Numbered from the stretch's first letter, positions 18,768-27,910 are shown. The stretch: 32,894 bases of DNA from RGIG8306 sp964566025 (GCA_964566025.1 CAZMHF010000022.1:1-32894), one strand, 5' to 3'. Made by a program: numbers and translations. Notes: generated by a model not told the origin, from the sequence alone.

Positions 18768-19622
18768 CTAATCAAGTAATGGAGCTTTTGGCAAGGTGTC
18801 CGTTTCGGCTTCGGGATTGTAGAGAGAGTTTAGCATGCCACCAAGTAGCATAATATAAACCATGATGTATAACCAAAGCATCATAATAATAACGGTAGTT
18901 AAGCTTCCGTATATGTTGGAATAATTGCTGAAATATTTGATATAAATCGAAAAGAAGAAGGAGAATAATCCCCATCCAAGTGAGGTAAATAAAGCGCCTG
19001 GAATTTGGTCACGAAGAGATGATTTATGGTTGGGAACGGCTTTGTATACAATTGTAAAAAAGAAAAACAAAATAACCGTAACAATCACCATACGGATGTT
19101 ATAAATAAAATCAATTAGTGGGGCAAGTGGTTTCGCATTTTTAATAATAATACCACCGACTACATTGCCAAATACGACAAGCAAAAGGACGAAAATCAAA
19201 ATGACGGCAAGCATCAGTGTGTAAAAAACGGCAATCGCTCGTTTTTGAACATAATTACGGTCTTCTTCAACGTGGTAAACGCTGTTTAAGCCACGCATAA
19301 CGGCAATCATCCCACGAGAAGCGGAGAAGAGTGCTGTAAATGCGGAAATAGAAATAACCGCCGTGGTTGCCGTATTTTTGTGAAAAATATCGGTGATAAT
19401 AGCGTTAAAAAAATTTGAAATGGCTTCCGAAGGTATATCGCTAAAAATAGAAAGTAACATCGTTTCGGTAATCGTCGTATAGCGTAAGAAAATTGTTAAC
19501 AACATCAAAAAGGGAACAATCGCCAGAAATAAGAAAAAGGCGGCATTGCTCGAATAGACATTGATATTATCATTTTTGATGCGCAAGGATAAATTGCGAA
19601 TACTCATAATTAAAGCAATCAT
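18768..19622 (-). CDS. YihY/virulence factor BrkB family membrane protein
   Basis: 284-residue multi-pass membrane protein of the YihY (formerly RNase BN/BrkB) family, function unknown. Family features are the N-terminal NAAFFLFLAIVPFL helix, the SASRGMIAVMRGLNSVY segment, the PGALFTSLGWGLFS region and about six hydrophobic segments. The chosen ATG has GGAG 13 bases upstream, rather far; ATG six codons later (MSIRNL) has no better site, so the start is uncertain. It is the only gene on the minus strand and faces polC with only 7 bases between stop codons and no terminator hairpin. Confidence 0.88.
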   Translation of the reverse strand: MIALIMSIRNLSLRIKNDNINVYSSNAAFFLFLAIVPFLMLLTIFLRYTTITETMLLSIFSDIPSEAISNFFNAIITDIFHKNTATTAVISISAFTALFSASRGMIAVMRGLNSVYHVEEDRNYVQKRAIAVFYTLMLAVILIFVLLLVVFGNVVGGIIIKNAKPLAPLIDFIYNIRMVIVTVILFFFFTIVYKAVPNHKSSLRDQIPGALFTSLGWGLFSFFFSIYIKYFSNYSNIYGSLTTVIIMMLWLYIMVYIMLLGGMLNSLYNPEAETDTLPKAPLLD

Positions 19623-19724
19623 GGTTTGTGATATACTCCATTTCTTTTGTGAAACATATTAATAAAGGTCATAATCCTTATTAGGATACCATTTTATAGG
19701 GTGAAAAGCAATTGCAAAAAGTTG

Positions 19725-19752
19725 TTGACAAACGAAACGGATGTGTTATTAT
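19725..19752 (+). promoter_or_regulatory. Promoter for the pheST operon
   Basis: Consensus TTGACA (19725-19730), a 16-base spacer and TATTAT (19747-19752), directly upstream of the T-box leader. Confidence 0.75.
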
Positions 19753-19757
19753 GTAGC

Positions 19758-20008
19758 ATATACATAACAAAAACGTTGATTGTGTTAAGTAGAAGAGTAT
19801 TTTCTTACAGAGAAGGAAGGTCATCGGCTGGAAGCTTTCCCAAGTTCAAATAGTTCTTTGAATTTCCCACAGGAGTTGCACTTTTGAAATTAGTAGTAGG
19901 AAGTGACGGATCATGCACGTTACGCATTAGAGTGTCAGCGATCTTTTTTGCTGGAATTAGGGTGGTACCGCGATTTTACTTCGTCCCTTTGTGGATGGAG
20001 TTTTTTTA
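19758..20008 (+). ncRNA. T-box leader (tRNA-Phe sensing) of pheST
   Basis: T-box riboswitch: uncharged tRNA pairs with the leader and prevents termination. The conserved AGGGTGGTACCGCG lies at 19959-19972. A terminator stem ACTTCGTCC (19978-19986) with GGATGGAGT (19993-20001) is followed by seven Ts. The upstream part shows a Stem I apex (GGCTGGAAGC region near 19827). Given the downstream genes, the specifier should be a Phe codon; TTC at 19864-19866 is a candidate but I could not fold Stem I to prove it. The rest of the 438-base yihY-pheS spacer holds only the promoter and ribosome sites. Confidence 0.93.
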
Positions 20009-20037
20009 TTGAAAAAAAATCAAAAAGGCAGTTAGAA

Positions 20038-20053
20038 AGTTAGGAGGTTAGGA
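20038..20053 (+). promoter_or_regulatory. Duplicated ribosome binding site before pheS
   Basis: GTTAGGAG occurs twice in direct tandem, giving two AGGAGG sites 8 bases apart. Only the second is at normal distance from ATG 20061. Confidence 0.75.
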
Positions 20054-20060
20054 GGTAAAT

Positions 20061-21080
20061 ATGAAAGAACGATTAAATGAAATTAAGGCGGCTGCATTAA
20101 ACCAAATCAGCGAAGCGAGCACATTGGATGCGCTTAATGAAATTCGAATTCATTTCTTAGGTAAGAAGGGTGAGATTACAGCCCAATCTAAGAAATTAGG
20201 TGAGGTAGCGCCAGAGGATCGTCCAAAGGTTGGACAAATGGTGAATGAAGCGCGTACACAAATTGAAAAAGCGCTTGATGAAACGAAAAAAGCTATGGCA
20301 AGCAAATTGCGTGCTGAACAATTGGCAACAGAAACCATTGATGTAACATTGCCAGCAGAAAAGAAAATGGTGGGACATCGTCACCCAAATACCATTGCAC
20401 AGCAAGAGGTTGAGCGTATTTTTATGGGCATGGGATACGAAGTTGTAGAAGGCCCAGAAGTTGAATACGATTATTATACATTTGAGGCACTAAATATTCC
20501 TGCAAATCATCCGGCAAAAGATGAGCAAGATACATTTTATATTAACAAAGAAATCGTACTTCGAACACAAACGTCTTCTGTACAGGTTCGTACAATGGAA
20601 GAAGGCAAGCTACCGATTCGTATGATTGCACCTGGTAGAGTATTTCGTTCGGATGAGGTTGATGCAACACATTCACCTTGTTTCCATCAAATAGAAGGCC
20701 TTGTGATTGATAAAAATGTCACATTCGCTGACTTGAAAGGAACACTAGCCGAATTTGCAAAGCAACTCTTTGGAGAGGAAACAAAAGTGAAGTTTCGACC
20801 ACATCATTTTCCATTTACAGAGCCTTCAGCAGAAATGGATGTTTCTTGTTTTAAGTGTGGTGGTAAGGGATGTAGAATGTGTAAGGGATCTGGTTGGATT
20901 GAAATTTTAGGTTGTGGTATTGTTCATCCACATGTTTTAGAAATGAGCAAGATTGATCCAGAAGAATATACGGGATTTGCGTTTGGCGTTGGACTTGAGC
21001 GAATTGCATTATTAAAATACGAAATAGATGATATGCGTTTACTATATGAAAACGACGTTCGTTTCTTAAAACAATTTTAG
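20061..21080 (+). CDS. pheS: Phenylalanyl-tRNA synthetase alpha subunit
   Basis: 339-residue catalytic alpha subunit of the (alpha-beta)2 class II synthetase that charges tRNA-Phe. An N-terminal coiled-coil (about 1-90) binds tRNA. Motif 2 is seen as VFRSDEVDATHSPCFHQIEG and motif 3 as FGVGLERIALL. A cysteine-rich CFKCGGKGCRMCKGSGW insertion is normal in clostridial homologues. Expression is controlled by the T-box leader; pheT begins 12 bases after the stop with its own GGAGG. Confidence 0.97.
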   Translation: MKERLNEIKAAALNQISEASTLDALNEIRIHFLGKKGEITAQSKKLGEVAPEDRPKVGQMVNEARTQIEKALDETKKAMASKLRAEQLATETIDVTLPAEKKMVGHRHPNTIAQQEVERIFMGMGYEVVEGPEVEYDYYTFEALNIPANHPAKDEQDTFYINKEIVLRTQTSSVQVRTMEEGKLPIRMIAPGRVFRSDEVDATHSPCFHQIEGLVIDKNVTFADLKGTLAEFAKQLFGEETKVKFRPHHFPFTEPSAEMDVSCFKCGGKGCRMCKGSGWIEILGCGIVHPHVLEMSKIDPEEYTGFAFGVGLERIALLKYEIDDMRLLYENDVRFLKQF

Positions 21081-21092
21081 GAGGAAAAATAA

Positions 21093-23539
21093 ATGAATGC
21101 TTCATTATCATGGATTAAGGCATACGTAAAAGATTTGGAAACAACTCCTCAAGAATTTTTTGACAAGATGACCATGTCAGGAACAAAGGTAGAGGGTTAT
21201 GAATGCCGTGATAAAAACTTAGAAAAGATTTTCGTTGGTCAAATTGAATCAATTGAAAGACATCCAGATGCGGATAAATTAATTGTCTGTCAAGTAAATA
21301 TTAAAGATCAAATGGTTCAAATCGTTACTGGTGCAAGCAATGTAGCAGTAGGTGATAAGGTTCCAGTTGTGCTTGATGGTGGAAAAGTGGCAGGCGGACA
21401 TGATGGAAGTCCTAATCCTGAGAATGGAATCAAGATTNNNNNNNNNNAGAAGGTATTAAAATAAAAAAAGGAAAGCTTCGTGGGATTGAATCCTTCGGAA
21501 TGATGTGTTCGATTGAAGAGCTTGGTTCTTCAAGAGATATGTACCCAGAAGCACCAGAAGAGGGAATTTATATTTTCCCAGAGGATACGCTCGTTGGAGC
21601 AGATGCGGTTGAAGTATTAGGCTTGCACGATACGGTATTTGAATTTGAGGTGACTTCAAATCGAGTGGATTGCTTTAGCGTGGTTGGTATTGCACGAGAA
21701 GTGGCAGCAACTTACCAAAAAGAATTTCAAACTCCCGTTATTTCGGTAAAGGGAAGTGGCGATTCCATTGAAAACTATTTAAAAGTTTCTGTGGAAAATG
21801 AAACATTATGTCCACGATTTATTGCGAAAGTAATCAAGAATATTAAGATTGCTCCTTCACCAATATGGATGCAACGAAGATTAGCGTCTTGTGGTATTCG
21901 TCCAATTAATAACCTAGTGGATATTACAAACTATGTAATGGAAGAGTACGGACAGCCAATGCATGCATATGATTATGATCAATTAGCCGATCAAAAAATT
22001 GTCGTAAAATGCGCAAAAGATGGCGATACATTCACTACATTAGATGGACAAGAGCGAACATTGGATGCTTCATTCCTTATGATTAATGATGGGGAAAAGG
22101 CTGTTGGTATTGCTGGTGTTATGGGTGGCGAAAATTCCATGATCACAGATGATGTAAAAACAATGGTTTTTGAAGCAGCTTGTTTTGATGGTACAAATGT
22201 AAGACTTTCTTCTAAAAAGGTGGGGCTTCGTACCGATGCATCAGGAAAATTTGAAAAGGGCGTTGATCCTGAAAATACAGCCATTGCTATGCAAAGAGCT
22301 TGTCAATTAATTGAGGAGCTAGGCGCTGGTGAAGTGGTAGATGGTATCATTGATATTTATCCAAATCCTGTTGTTACAAAGGAAATCCCACTTGACGTTG
22401 AAAAAATCAATAAAATGCTCGGCTTGACATTAACAAAGGATGAAATGCTTGCGTATTTATTGAAAATTGAAATTGCCTATGATGAAAGTCGTCAAATGCT
22501 ACAAATTCCTTCTTTCCGTCAAGATTTGGTTTGTCTTGCGGATATTGCAGAAGAAGTTGCTAGATTTTTTGGATATGATAAGATACCAACTACCTTGCCA
22601 TCGGGAGAATCAACACTTGGCACAAAACCAATGAAGCTTCGAGTGGAGGATATCGCAAAGGATGTTGCAGAATTTGCAGGATTTTCGCAAGCTATGTCGT
22701 TTTCTTTTGAAAGTCCAAAGGTATTTGACAAATTGTTATTGCCAGCAGAAGATGCTTTACGAAATGCGATTGTGATTCAAAATCCATTGGGTGAAGATTT
22801 TAGTATTATGCGTACAACAACCATTCCAGCTATGCTTACTTCTTTGGCGAATAATTATAATCGTCGCAATAAAAATGTTCGTCTTTATGAATTATCAAAT
22901 ATATATTTGGCGAAAGCATTTCCACTAACAGAGTTGCCAGATGAGAGAATGCAATTAACATTTGGTATGTATGGCGAAGGAGACTTTTTTACACTAAAGG
23001 GCGTTGTGGAGGAATACTTAGCGAAACTTGGCATGAAAGAGAAAATCCTATTTGATGCAAGTATTTGTAGCTCATTCCTACACCCAGGAAGAAAAGCGTC
23101 TATTTCCTACAAAGGCGATACAGTTGGTTATATTGGTGAGGTTCATCCTGATGTATCTGAAGCATTTGGTATTAATGAGCGTGTATATGTGGCTGTTTTG
23201 GACATTAAGCAGTTGGTTCCATTTACTTCATTTGATTATAAATATGAGCAAATTGCACGATATCCCGCTATGACACGTGACATTAGCTTGATGTTGAAAA
23301 AGGAAATTCCTGTTGGAAAGATTGAAGAGATAATCGCTAAAAAGGGCGGTGCTATTTTAGAAAGCTATCATTTGTTTGACCGTTATGAAGGCAATCAAAT
23401 TGCCGAAGGTTACAAATCGGTTGCGTATTCAATTGTATTTAGAGCCAAGGAGCGTACCTTAGAAGAGAAAGAAGTAAATGATAAGATGGCACGTATTCTT
23501 GAATCACTAAAAACAGAAGGAATTAAGCTGCGACAATAA
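21093..23539 (+). CDS. pheT: Phenylalanyl-tRNA synthetase beta subunit (interrupted by assembly gap)
   Basis: Beta subunit carrying tRNA-binding and editing domains. The first 115 residues include the EMAP-like tRNA-binding fold (VGQIESIERHPDADKLIVCQV). After the Ns the frame resumes at 21449 (EGIKIKKGKLRG) and continues through the B3/B4 editing domain, B5 and the C-terminal ferredoxin-fold anticodon-binding domain (from about YPAMTRDISLM). The frames before and after the 10 Ns differ, which is expected from a placeholder gap and is not evidence of a real frameshift. The joined length is about 806-811 residues, normal for the family, so little or nothing is missing. Confidence 0.95.
21438..21447. 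other. Assembly gap (10 N) inside pheT
   Basis: Ten Ns of presumably nominal length. The codons immediately before encode GIKI and those shortly after encode EGIKI, with different third bases. Confidence 0.95.
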
Positions 23540-23561
23540 GTTTGCGTAAAATATTTTTCAT

Positions 23562-23604
23562 CTACCACAAAGAAAGACTTGTATTTTAAATTTCTTTGTG
23601 GTAG
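23562..23604 (+). promoter_or_regulatory. 14-bp hairpin after pheT overlapping a candidate secG promoter
   Basis: CTACCACAAAGAAA (23562-23575) and TTTCTTTGTGGTAG (23591-23604) are perfectly complementary with a 15-base loop. There is no T-run directly after, so terminator function is unsure. TTGTAT (23579-23584), 17 bases and TAGTAT (23602-23607) form a plausible secG promoter inside the same structure. Confidence 0.6.
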
Positions 23605-23641
23605 TATGTATTTTGGTAGTTTAGTATAGGAGGTATGAAAC

Positions 23642-23881
23642 GTGACTGGAGTTATAAGAGCTATATTAACAATTCTTCTCGTTTTGATAAGTCTTGCATT
23701 AATTATTATAGTATTATTACAAGAAGGTAAATCAGCAGGATTAGGTTCCATTAGTGGTGCCGCAGAAAGCTATTGGGGGAAAAATAAGAGCCGCTCGATG
23801 GAAGGAACTTTGCAAAAAGTGACGAAGATTTTGTGTGGTGCATTTATTATTGTTTCACTAATTTTGACGATTAATTTTTAA
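23642..23881 (+). CDS. secG: Preprotein translocase subunit SecG
   Basis: 79-residue SecG, the small accessory subunit of the SecYEG protein-export channel. Two hydrophobic helices (about residues 4-24 and 58-77) flank the characteristic loop VLLQEGKSAGLGSISGA. The start is GTG 23642, with AGGAGG 8 bases upstream; an ATG at 23635 is in another frame. It stands alone upstream of rnr, a frequent secG-rnr-smpB-ssrA order in Firmicutes. Confidence 0.95.
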   Translation: MTGVIRAILTILLVLISLALIIIVLLQEGKSAGLGSISGAAESYWGKNKSRSMEGTLQKVTKILCGAFIIVSLILTINF

Positions 23882-23918
23882 GATAGTATAGATATATTAA
23901 TCGATTTACAGCGTAGAA

Positions 23919-23952
23919 GAAGAAACACTTTCAAAGTGTTTCTTTTATTATT
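23919..23952 (+). terminator. Terminator between secG and rnr
   Basis: AGAAACACTTT-C-AAAGTGTTTCT followed by TTTATTATTTT; an 11-base perfect stem ending 23 bases before rnr. Confidence 0.75.
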
Positions 23953-23966
23953 TTATAGGAGAACAA

Positions 23967-26123
23967 ATGGATCAAGAAAGAATACTTCAATTAGAAGCGA
24001 TGGTTATGCAATTTATGAATGAGCCAACATATCGTCCAATGAAATTGAAGGAGATTGCGATTGTATTGCAAGTGACAAAAGAAAAAAAGGAAGATTTGCG
24101 TTTCATCTTAGATAAACTTGTAAGAGAAGGCAGAATTAACATTAGTTCCAAAGGGAAGTACGGCTTATTTGCCGCTACGTATCTGAAAGGAACATTTATT
24201 GGAAATGCAAAAGGATTCGGCTTCGTTACAATACAAGAGCGTGAGGATGATATTTTTATTGCAGAGAAAAACACATTGTCTGCATTAAATGGCGATATTG
24301 TTTTGGTAGAAATCATAGTAGGAAAAAGTACAAAGCGTCGTAGTGAGGGCGTGATACGAAAAATTATCGAGCATAATACAACGCAAATCGTAGGACGTTA
24401 TGAAAAGCAAAAGGGCTACGGATTTATTATTCCAGACATCAAAAAAGTGGGTAGTGATTTATATATCCCTTCTGGCAAGGATAAAGGTGCCGTTTCAGGC
24501 AGTAAGGTCGTTGCGAAAATCATTAATTATGGCAATGAAACAAATAAACCTGAGGGAGAAATTGTTGAAATACTAGGGCATATAAATGATCCTGGCGTAG
24601 ATGTTTTATCCATTATTCGTGCGAGAGAGTTGCCTTTAAAATTCCCTAAGGAAGTGCTTGAAGAGGTAGAGAACATCCCTTCGGTTGTTTACCAAGAACA
24701 AAAAGAAGGCCGTAGAGATATTACCGATGTATTTACCGTTACGATTGATGGAGAGGATGCAAAGGATTTAGATGATGCCATTACGATTCATAACACAGAT
24801 GAGGGGTATTATCTAGGCGTACATATTGCGGATGTCAGTGAATATGTCAAGGAAAATTCATCACTTGATCAAGAGGCATATAATCGTGGAACGAGCGTAT
24901 ATTTATTGGATCGTGTTATTCCGATGTTGCCGCACAAGTTGTCAAATGGTATTTGTTCATTAAATGCCAATGAAGAACGACTTGCGCTTAGTTGCTTTAT
25001 GGAGATTAATCAAAACGGTGAAGTCATTAGTCATTCCATCGAGGAGACGATTATTCGTGTTGATATGCGAACAAGCTATACACAAATAGCGAATATCATT
25101 GATGACAAAGAAAAAGATGAACCGACCACTTTAATTGAGATGACAAAATTGATGCAAGAATGCGCTCTATTGCTAAGAGAAAAGCGTTTTAAGCGTGGGT
25201 CAATTGATTTTGATTTCCCTGAGGCAAAGATTGTGTTAGATGAAAATGGAGAGGTTTCCGATATCGTCGTAGTTGAGCGAAATGATGCCCATAGGATGAT
25301 TGAGGAATTTATGCTTCTTGCCAATGAGACGGTTGCTGAAGAGTATTTTTGGAGAGAAGTTCCATTCTTATATCGTAATCACGAGAACCCAGCATATGAA
25401 AAAATGCAAGCATTAGCGATATTTTTAGGAAGCTTTGGCCATGTGCTTCGAATCAAAAATGAAGAAGTGCATCCAAAACAATTACAACAAATTATGTCTA
25501 ATATTATTGGAACGGGCGAAGAGGCAATGCTTATGCGTGTGATACTTCGTTCTATGAAACAAGCACGTTATACACCGACCTGCATTGGTCATTTTGGACT
25601 TGCGGCACCATATTATACGCATTTTACAAGTCCGATTCGTCGCTATCCAGATTTGCAGATTCATCGCATTATTAAGGATTCCATTCATAATGATTTGACG
25701 AAAGAGAAGATAAAGCATTATGAAACATTGTTGCCTGGTGTTGGAATTTATACAAGCCAAACGGAGCGTCGTGCGGAAGAGGCAGAGCGTGATGTTGAAA
25801 AAGTAAAAAAGGCACATTATATGGCTCGCTTTATTGGAGAAGAGTTTGAAGGTGTTATTTCGGGTGTTACGAACTTTGGAATCTATATTGAGCTTCCAAA
25901 TACAACGGAAGGATTTGTTCGAATTTCAGCACTAATGGATGATCATTATACGTTTGAAGAAGGGGCTTATCAATTAGTGGGCGAAAATTTTGGCCGTATT
26001 TATAAATTGGGGCAAATCGTTCGTATAAAAGTCGATTCAGTTGATCAAATCTATGCGGAAGTGAATTTTTCATTAGTCACAGATCAAAAAAATGGAGTAG
26101 AAAATGGGAAAAGAAAGCATTAA
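23967..26123 (+). CDS. rnr: Ribonuclease R
   Basis: 718-residue 3'-5' exoribonuclease of the RNB family that degrades structured RNA and, with SmpB-tmRNA, defective mRNAs. An N-terminal winged-helix region and cold-shock domains (about 80-220) lead into the RNB catalytic domain with DAKDLDDA at 264-271 (metal-binding aspartates), then a C-terminal S1 domain (about 630-705). AGGAG precedes ATG 23967. The 3' end overlaps smpB by 20 bases. Confidence 0.97.
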   Translation: MDQERILQLEAMVMQFMNEPTYRPMKLKEIAIVLQVTKEKKEDLRFILDKLVREGRINISSKGKYGLFAATYLKGTFIGNAKGFGFVTIQEREDDIFIAEKNTLSALNGDIVLVEIIVGKSTKRRSEGVIRKIIEHNTTQIVGRYEKQKGYGFIIPDIKKVGSDLYIPSGKDKGAVSGSKVVAKIINYGNETNKPEGEIVEILGHINDPGVDVLSIIRARELPLKFPKEVLEEVENIPSVVYQEQKEGRRDITDVFTVTIDGEDAKDLDDAITIHNTDEGYYLGVHIADVSEYVKENSSLDQEAYNRGTSVYLLDRVIPMLPHKLSNGICSLNANEERLALSCFMEINQNGEVISHSIEETIIRVDMRTSYTQIANIIDDKEKDEPTTLIEMTKLMQECALLLREKRFKRGSIDFDFPEAKIVLDENGEVSDIVVVERNDAHRMIEEFMLLANETVAEEYFWREVPFLYRNHENPAYEKMQALAIFLGSFGHVLRIKNEEVHPKQLQQIMSNIIGTGEEAMLMRVILRSMKQARYTPTCIGHFGLAAPYYTHFTSPIRRYPDLQIHRIIKDSIHNDLTKEKIKHYETLLPGVGIYTSQTERRAEEAERDVEKVKKAHYMARFIGEEFEGVISGVTNFGIYIELPNTTEGFVRISALMDDHYTFEEGAYQLVGENFGRIYKLGQIVRIKVDSVDQIYAEVNFSLVTDQKNGVENGKRKH

Positions 26124-26571
26124 ATTAATCGCAAACAATAAAAAAGCATATCATGATTATTTTATTGACGAAAAATTTGAAGCAGGCATTACTTTAGTCG
26201 GTACAGAAGTGAAATCTCTTCGACAAGGGAAATGCAGTTTGAAGGAAGCCTTTGTGCGTATTGAGGGTAGCGAAATGATGATTCGCCAGATGCACATTAG
26301 TCCTTACGAAAAAGGAAATATTTTCAACAAGGATCCGCTTCGTGTTCGAAAATTATTGCTTCATCGTCAAGAAATCAATCGTTTAGCAGGGAAAGTAGCT
26401 GAAAAGGGTTATACGATTGTTCCTTTGCAAGTTTATCTGAAGGGAAGTTTAGTAAAAGTCGAGATAGGATTGGCTCGAGGCAAGAAACTATATGATAAAA
26501 GAGAGGATATGGCGAAAAAAACATTGAAAAGAGAGGCCGAGAAAGAATTCAAGGTTGCTTTCAAGGGATAA
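26104..26571 (+). CDS. smpB: SsrA-binding protein SmpB
   Basis: 155-residue SmpB, the protein partner that delivers tmRNA to stalled ribosomes. Diagnostic segments are NKKAYHDYFIDEKFEAGI, GTEVKSLRQGKCSLKEAF and the Lys-rich C-terminal tail (KLYDKREDMAKKTLKREAE) that enters the mRNA channel. The start lies inside rnr (20-base overlap) with GGAG six bases upstream. ssrA begins 44 bases after the stop, so protein and RNA partners are adjacent. Confidence 0.98.
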   Translation: MGKESIKLIANNKKAYHDYFIDEKFEAGITLVGTEVKSLRQGKCSLKEAFVRIEGSEMMIRQMHISPYEKGNIFNKDPLRVRKLLLHRQEINRLAGKVAEKGYTIVPLQVYLKGSLVKVEIGLARGKKLYDKREDMAKKTLKREAEKEFKVAFKG

Positions 26572-26615
26572 TTTTGCTATACTTCTAATGCAACATACTG
26601 AAAGATCCGCTATAC

Positions 26616-26961
26616 GGGCTTGTACCGGTTTCGACGGGGGTTTTGAAGTTGTGATAGCCATTCGCAGACCCGAAGCTGCGTTAAAAGTCGGAAAATTAAA
26701 TTTAAACGCAAACGATAAGTTAGCATACGCTGCCTAATGGCAGCTGTCTTACCTAAATCTCACACAATTTAGATTAAGGCATCATCGAACGTGTGGCACT
26801 TCGGTACTTAAGCTTTGCGGTACTGGAAGACTCCATGAAGCTACTAAGTTATAAAGCCTGTTATTTGGCGCTATAATAAGGGAATGTTAAAAAAATAACT
26901 GTAATGGGAGAAGTTGCAATGAATGAGCTTTCGGACAGGGGTTCGACTCCCCTCAGGTCCA
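26616..26961 (+). ncRNA. ssrA: Transfer-messenger RNA (tmRNA)
   Basis: One-piece tmRNA. The 5' end GGGCTTG pairs with CAGGTCC at 26954-26960 to form the acceptor stem (with two G-U pairs), and 26961 is the discriminator A. The conserved 5' block CCGGTTTCGACGGGGG and the T-arm GGGGTTCGACTCCCC are intact. The CCA end is not encoded. The tag reading frame lies at 26708-26737. The 5' end is normally formed by RNase P, so transcription may begin upstream; I see no strong promoter between smpB and the RNA. Confidence 0.97.
26708..26737 (+). other. tmRNA proteolysis-tag reading frame
   Basis: GCA AAC GAT AAG TTA GCA TAC GCT GCC TAA encodes ANDKLAYAA and stop. The resume codon is Ala and the hydrophobic C-terminal AYAA end is typical for Clp-directed degradation. 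Confidence 0.93.
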
Positions 26962-26967
26962 TAAAGT

Positions 26968-27017
26968 AAAACACCTATTTTGATATGATATATATTGAAA
27001 AAGGTGTTTGTTTTGTT
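26968..27017 (+). terminator. Terminator after ssrA
   Basis: AAACACCT (26969-26976) pairs with AGGTGTTT (27002-27009), with an AT-rich inner stem and a T-rich tail (GTTTTGTTTT). Confidence 0.7.
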
Positions 27018-27068
27018 TTAGGGGAAAGATTTGATAGGGTATGTGATATGAGAAGCTATAAATTGTTT

Positions 27069-27116
27069 GATATGTTTTCGAGAGCGGGGCATGTGGAGAC
27101 TGTAGTCTTGATGTCA
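27069..27116 (+). repeat. Accessory-region repeat, copy R1
   Basis: GATATGTTTTCGAGAGC (27069-27085) is followed almost directly by CATGTGGAGACTGTAGTC and TTGATGTCA (to 27116). It matches R2 and R3 in order and sequence and precedes the first accessory gene after ssrA. Confidence 0.65.
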
Positions 27117-27150
27117 AAGTAATAGACGAAAAAGCAGAAAGGAAATTCCA

Positions 27151-27675
27151 ATGACTAAGTTAATAAAGTTAACAGATAAATATAAGCAGCAGTTAGGAGA
27201 GATGATCAATGAATGGAAGTATGACCAAGAAGTAAATCATACCAATCACTCTCCATGGGCAATTTTCAAGAATGATTATCATGACTTTGATTACTATCTT
27301 GCCAATCTTGAAGTTGATTCCTCTCGAGATGGATTGGTGCCGGATTCCACATTCTTCTTATTAGATGATGAAAGAAATGTTCTATTAGGGGCAGTAAATA
27401 TCCGCCATTATCTAAATGATTATCTTTTACAGTATGGAGGTCATATTGGGGATGGAATCCGCCCAAGCGAAAGAAGAAAAGGATATGCCACAAAGATGAT
27501 TGAACTTGCATTAGAAGAATGCAGAAAACTCGGAATAGAGAGAGTATTAATGGTATGTGATAAGGACAATATTGGTTCTGCTAAATCCATTATTAATAAT
27601 GGTGGTGTACTTGAAAACGAGTTTACGGATGAAGATGGTACAATAGAGCAACGATATTGGATTGACCTGAATTAG
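27151..27675 (+). CDS. GNAT-family N-acetyltransferase
   Basis: 174-residue GNAT protein. The acetyl-CoA pyrophosphate-binding loop is visible as RPSERRKGYATKM (104-116), followed by helix and strand (ERVLMVCDKDNIGSAK) typical of the C-terminal half. The substrate cannot be inferred. GAAAGGA lies upstream of ATG 27151. It is the first gene beyond ssrA and is bracketed by related repeats (R1 and R2), which suggests a mobile or cassette-like unit. Confidence 0.87.
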   Translation: MTKLIKLTDKYKQQLGEMINEWKYDQEVNHTNHSPWAIFKNDYHDFDYYLANLEVDSSRDGLVPDSTFFLLDDERNVLLGAVNIRHYLNDYLLQYGGHIGDGIRPSERRKGYATKMIELALEECRKLGIERVLMVCDKDNIGSAKSIINNGGVLENEFTDEDGTIEQRYWIDLN

Positions 27676-27697
27676 TAGTTGCAAATAATTATTTATC

Positions 27698-27868
27698 GAT
27701 ATGTTCCCGAGAACAGACAAGGACAGAAAAATGCTCAAAAAGCCGATAGATATGTTCCCGCATACGGCTGATGGCATTTGACATTCATTCAATCAACTCG
27801 TGCCATGTGGAGACGGTAGTATTGATGTCACGAGCCTAGGTTGAGACTGTAGAACTGTTGTCAGAGAG
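27698..27868 (+). repeat. Accessory-region repeat, copy R2 with internal variants
   Basis: GATATGTTCCCGAGAAC occurs at 27698-27714. A fuller element at 27739-27834 begins AAAGCC, contains TAGATATGTTCCC (27748-27760) and ends with CCATGTGGAGACGGTAGT...TTGATGTCACGAG. A degenerate third piece GTTGAGACTGTAGAAC..TTGTCA follows near 27840. TCAAC-TCGTG-C-CAT (from 27793) can pair with ATG-T-CACGA and, past a 6-base bulge, GTTGA, giving a long single-strand hairpin. The 334-base spacer 27676-28009 has no gene that I can support. Confidence 0.65.
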
Positions 27869-27910
27869 ACGAATTTGAATTTTCTTGATTCTTAAGGTAG
27901 AAAACTGACA

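Noticed and set aside
21438..21500. True frameshift in pheT
   Set aside because: The frame difference arises across a 10-N placeholder of unknown real length, so it is not evidence of a mutation.
26555..26737. 60-residue ORF across ssrA
   Set aside because: It only reads through the tmRNA 5' domain into the tag frame; the RNA explains it.
27787..27850. Classical integron attC sites
   Set aside because: The hairpin arms are suggestive (TCAAC/GTTGA), but the 7-base core does not fit RYYYAAC/GTTRRRY, and no IntI-type integrase is in the window. It is kept only as an analogy.
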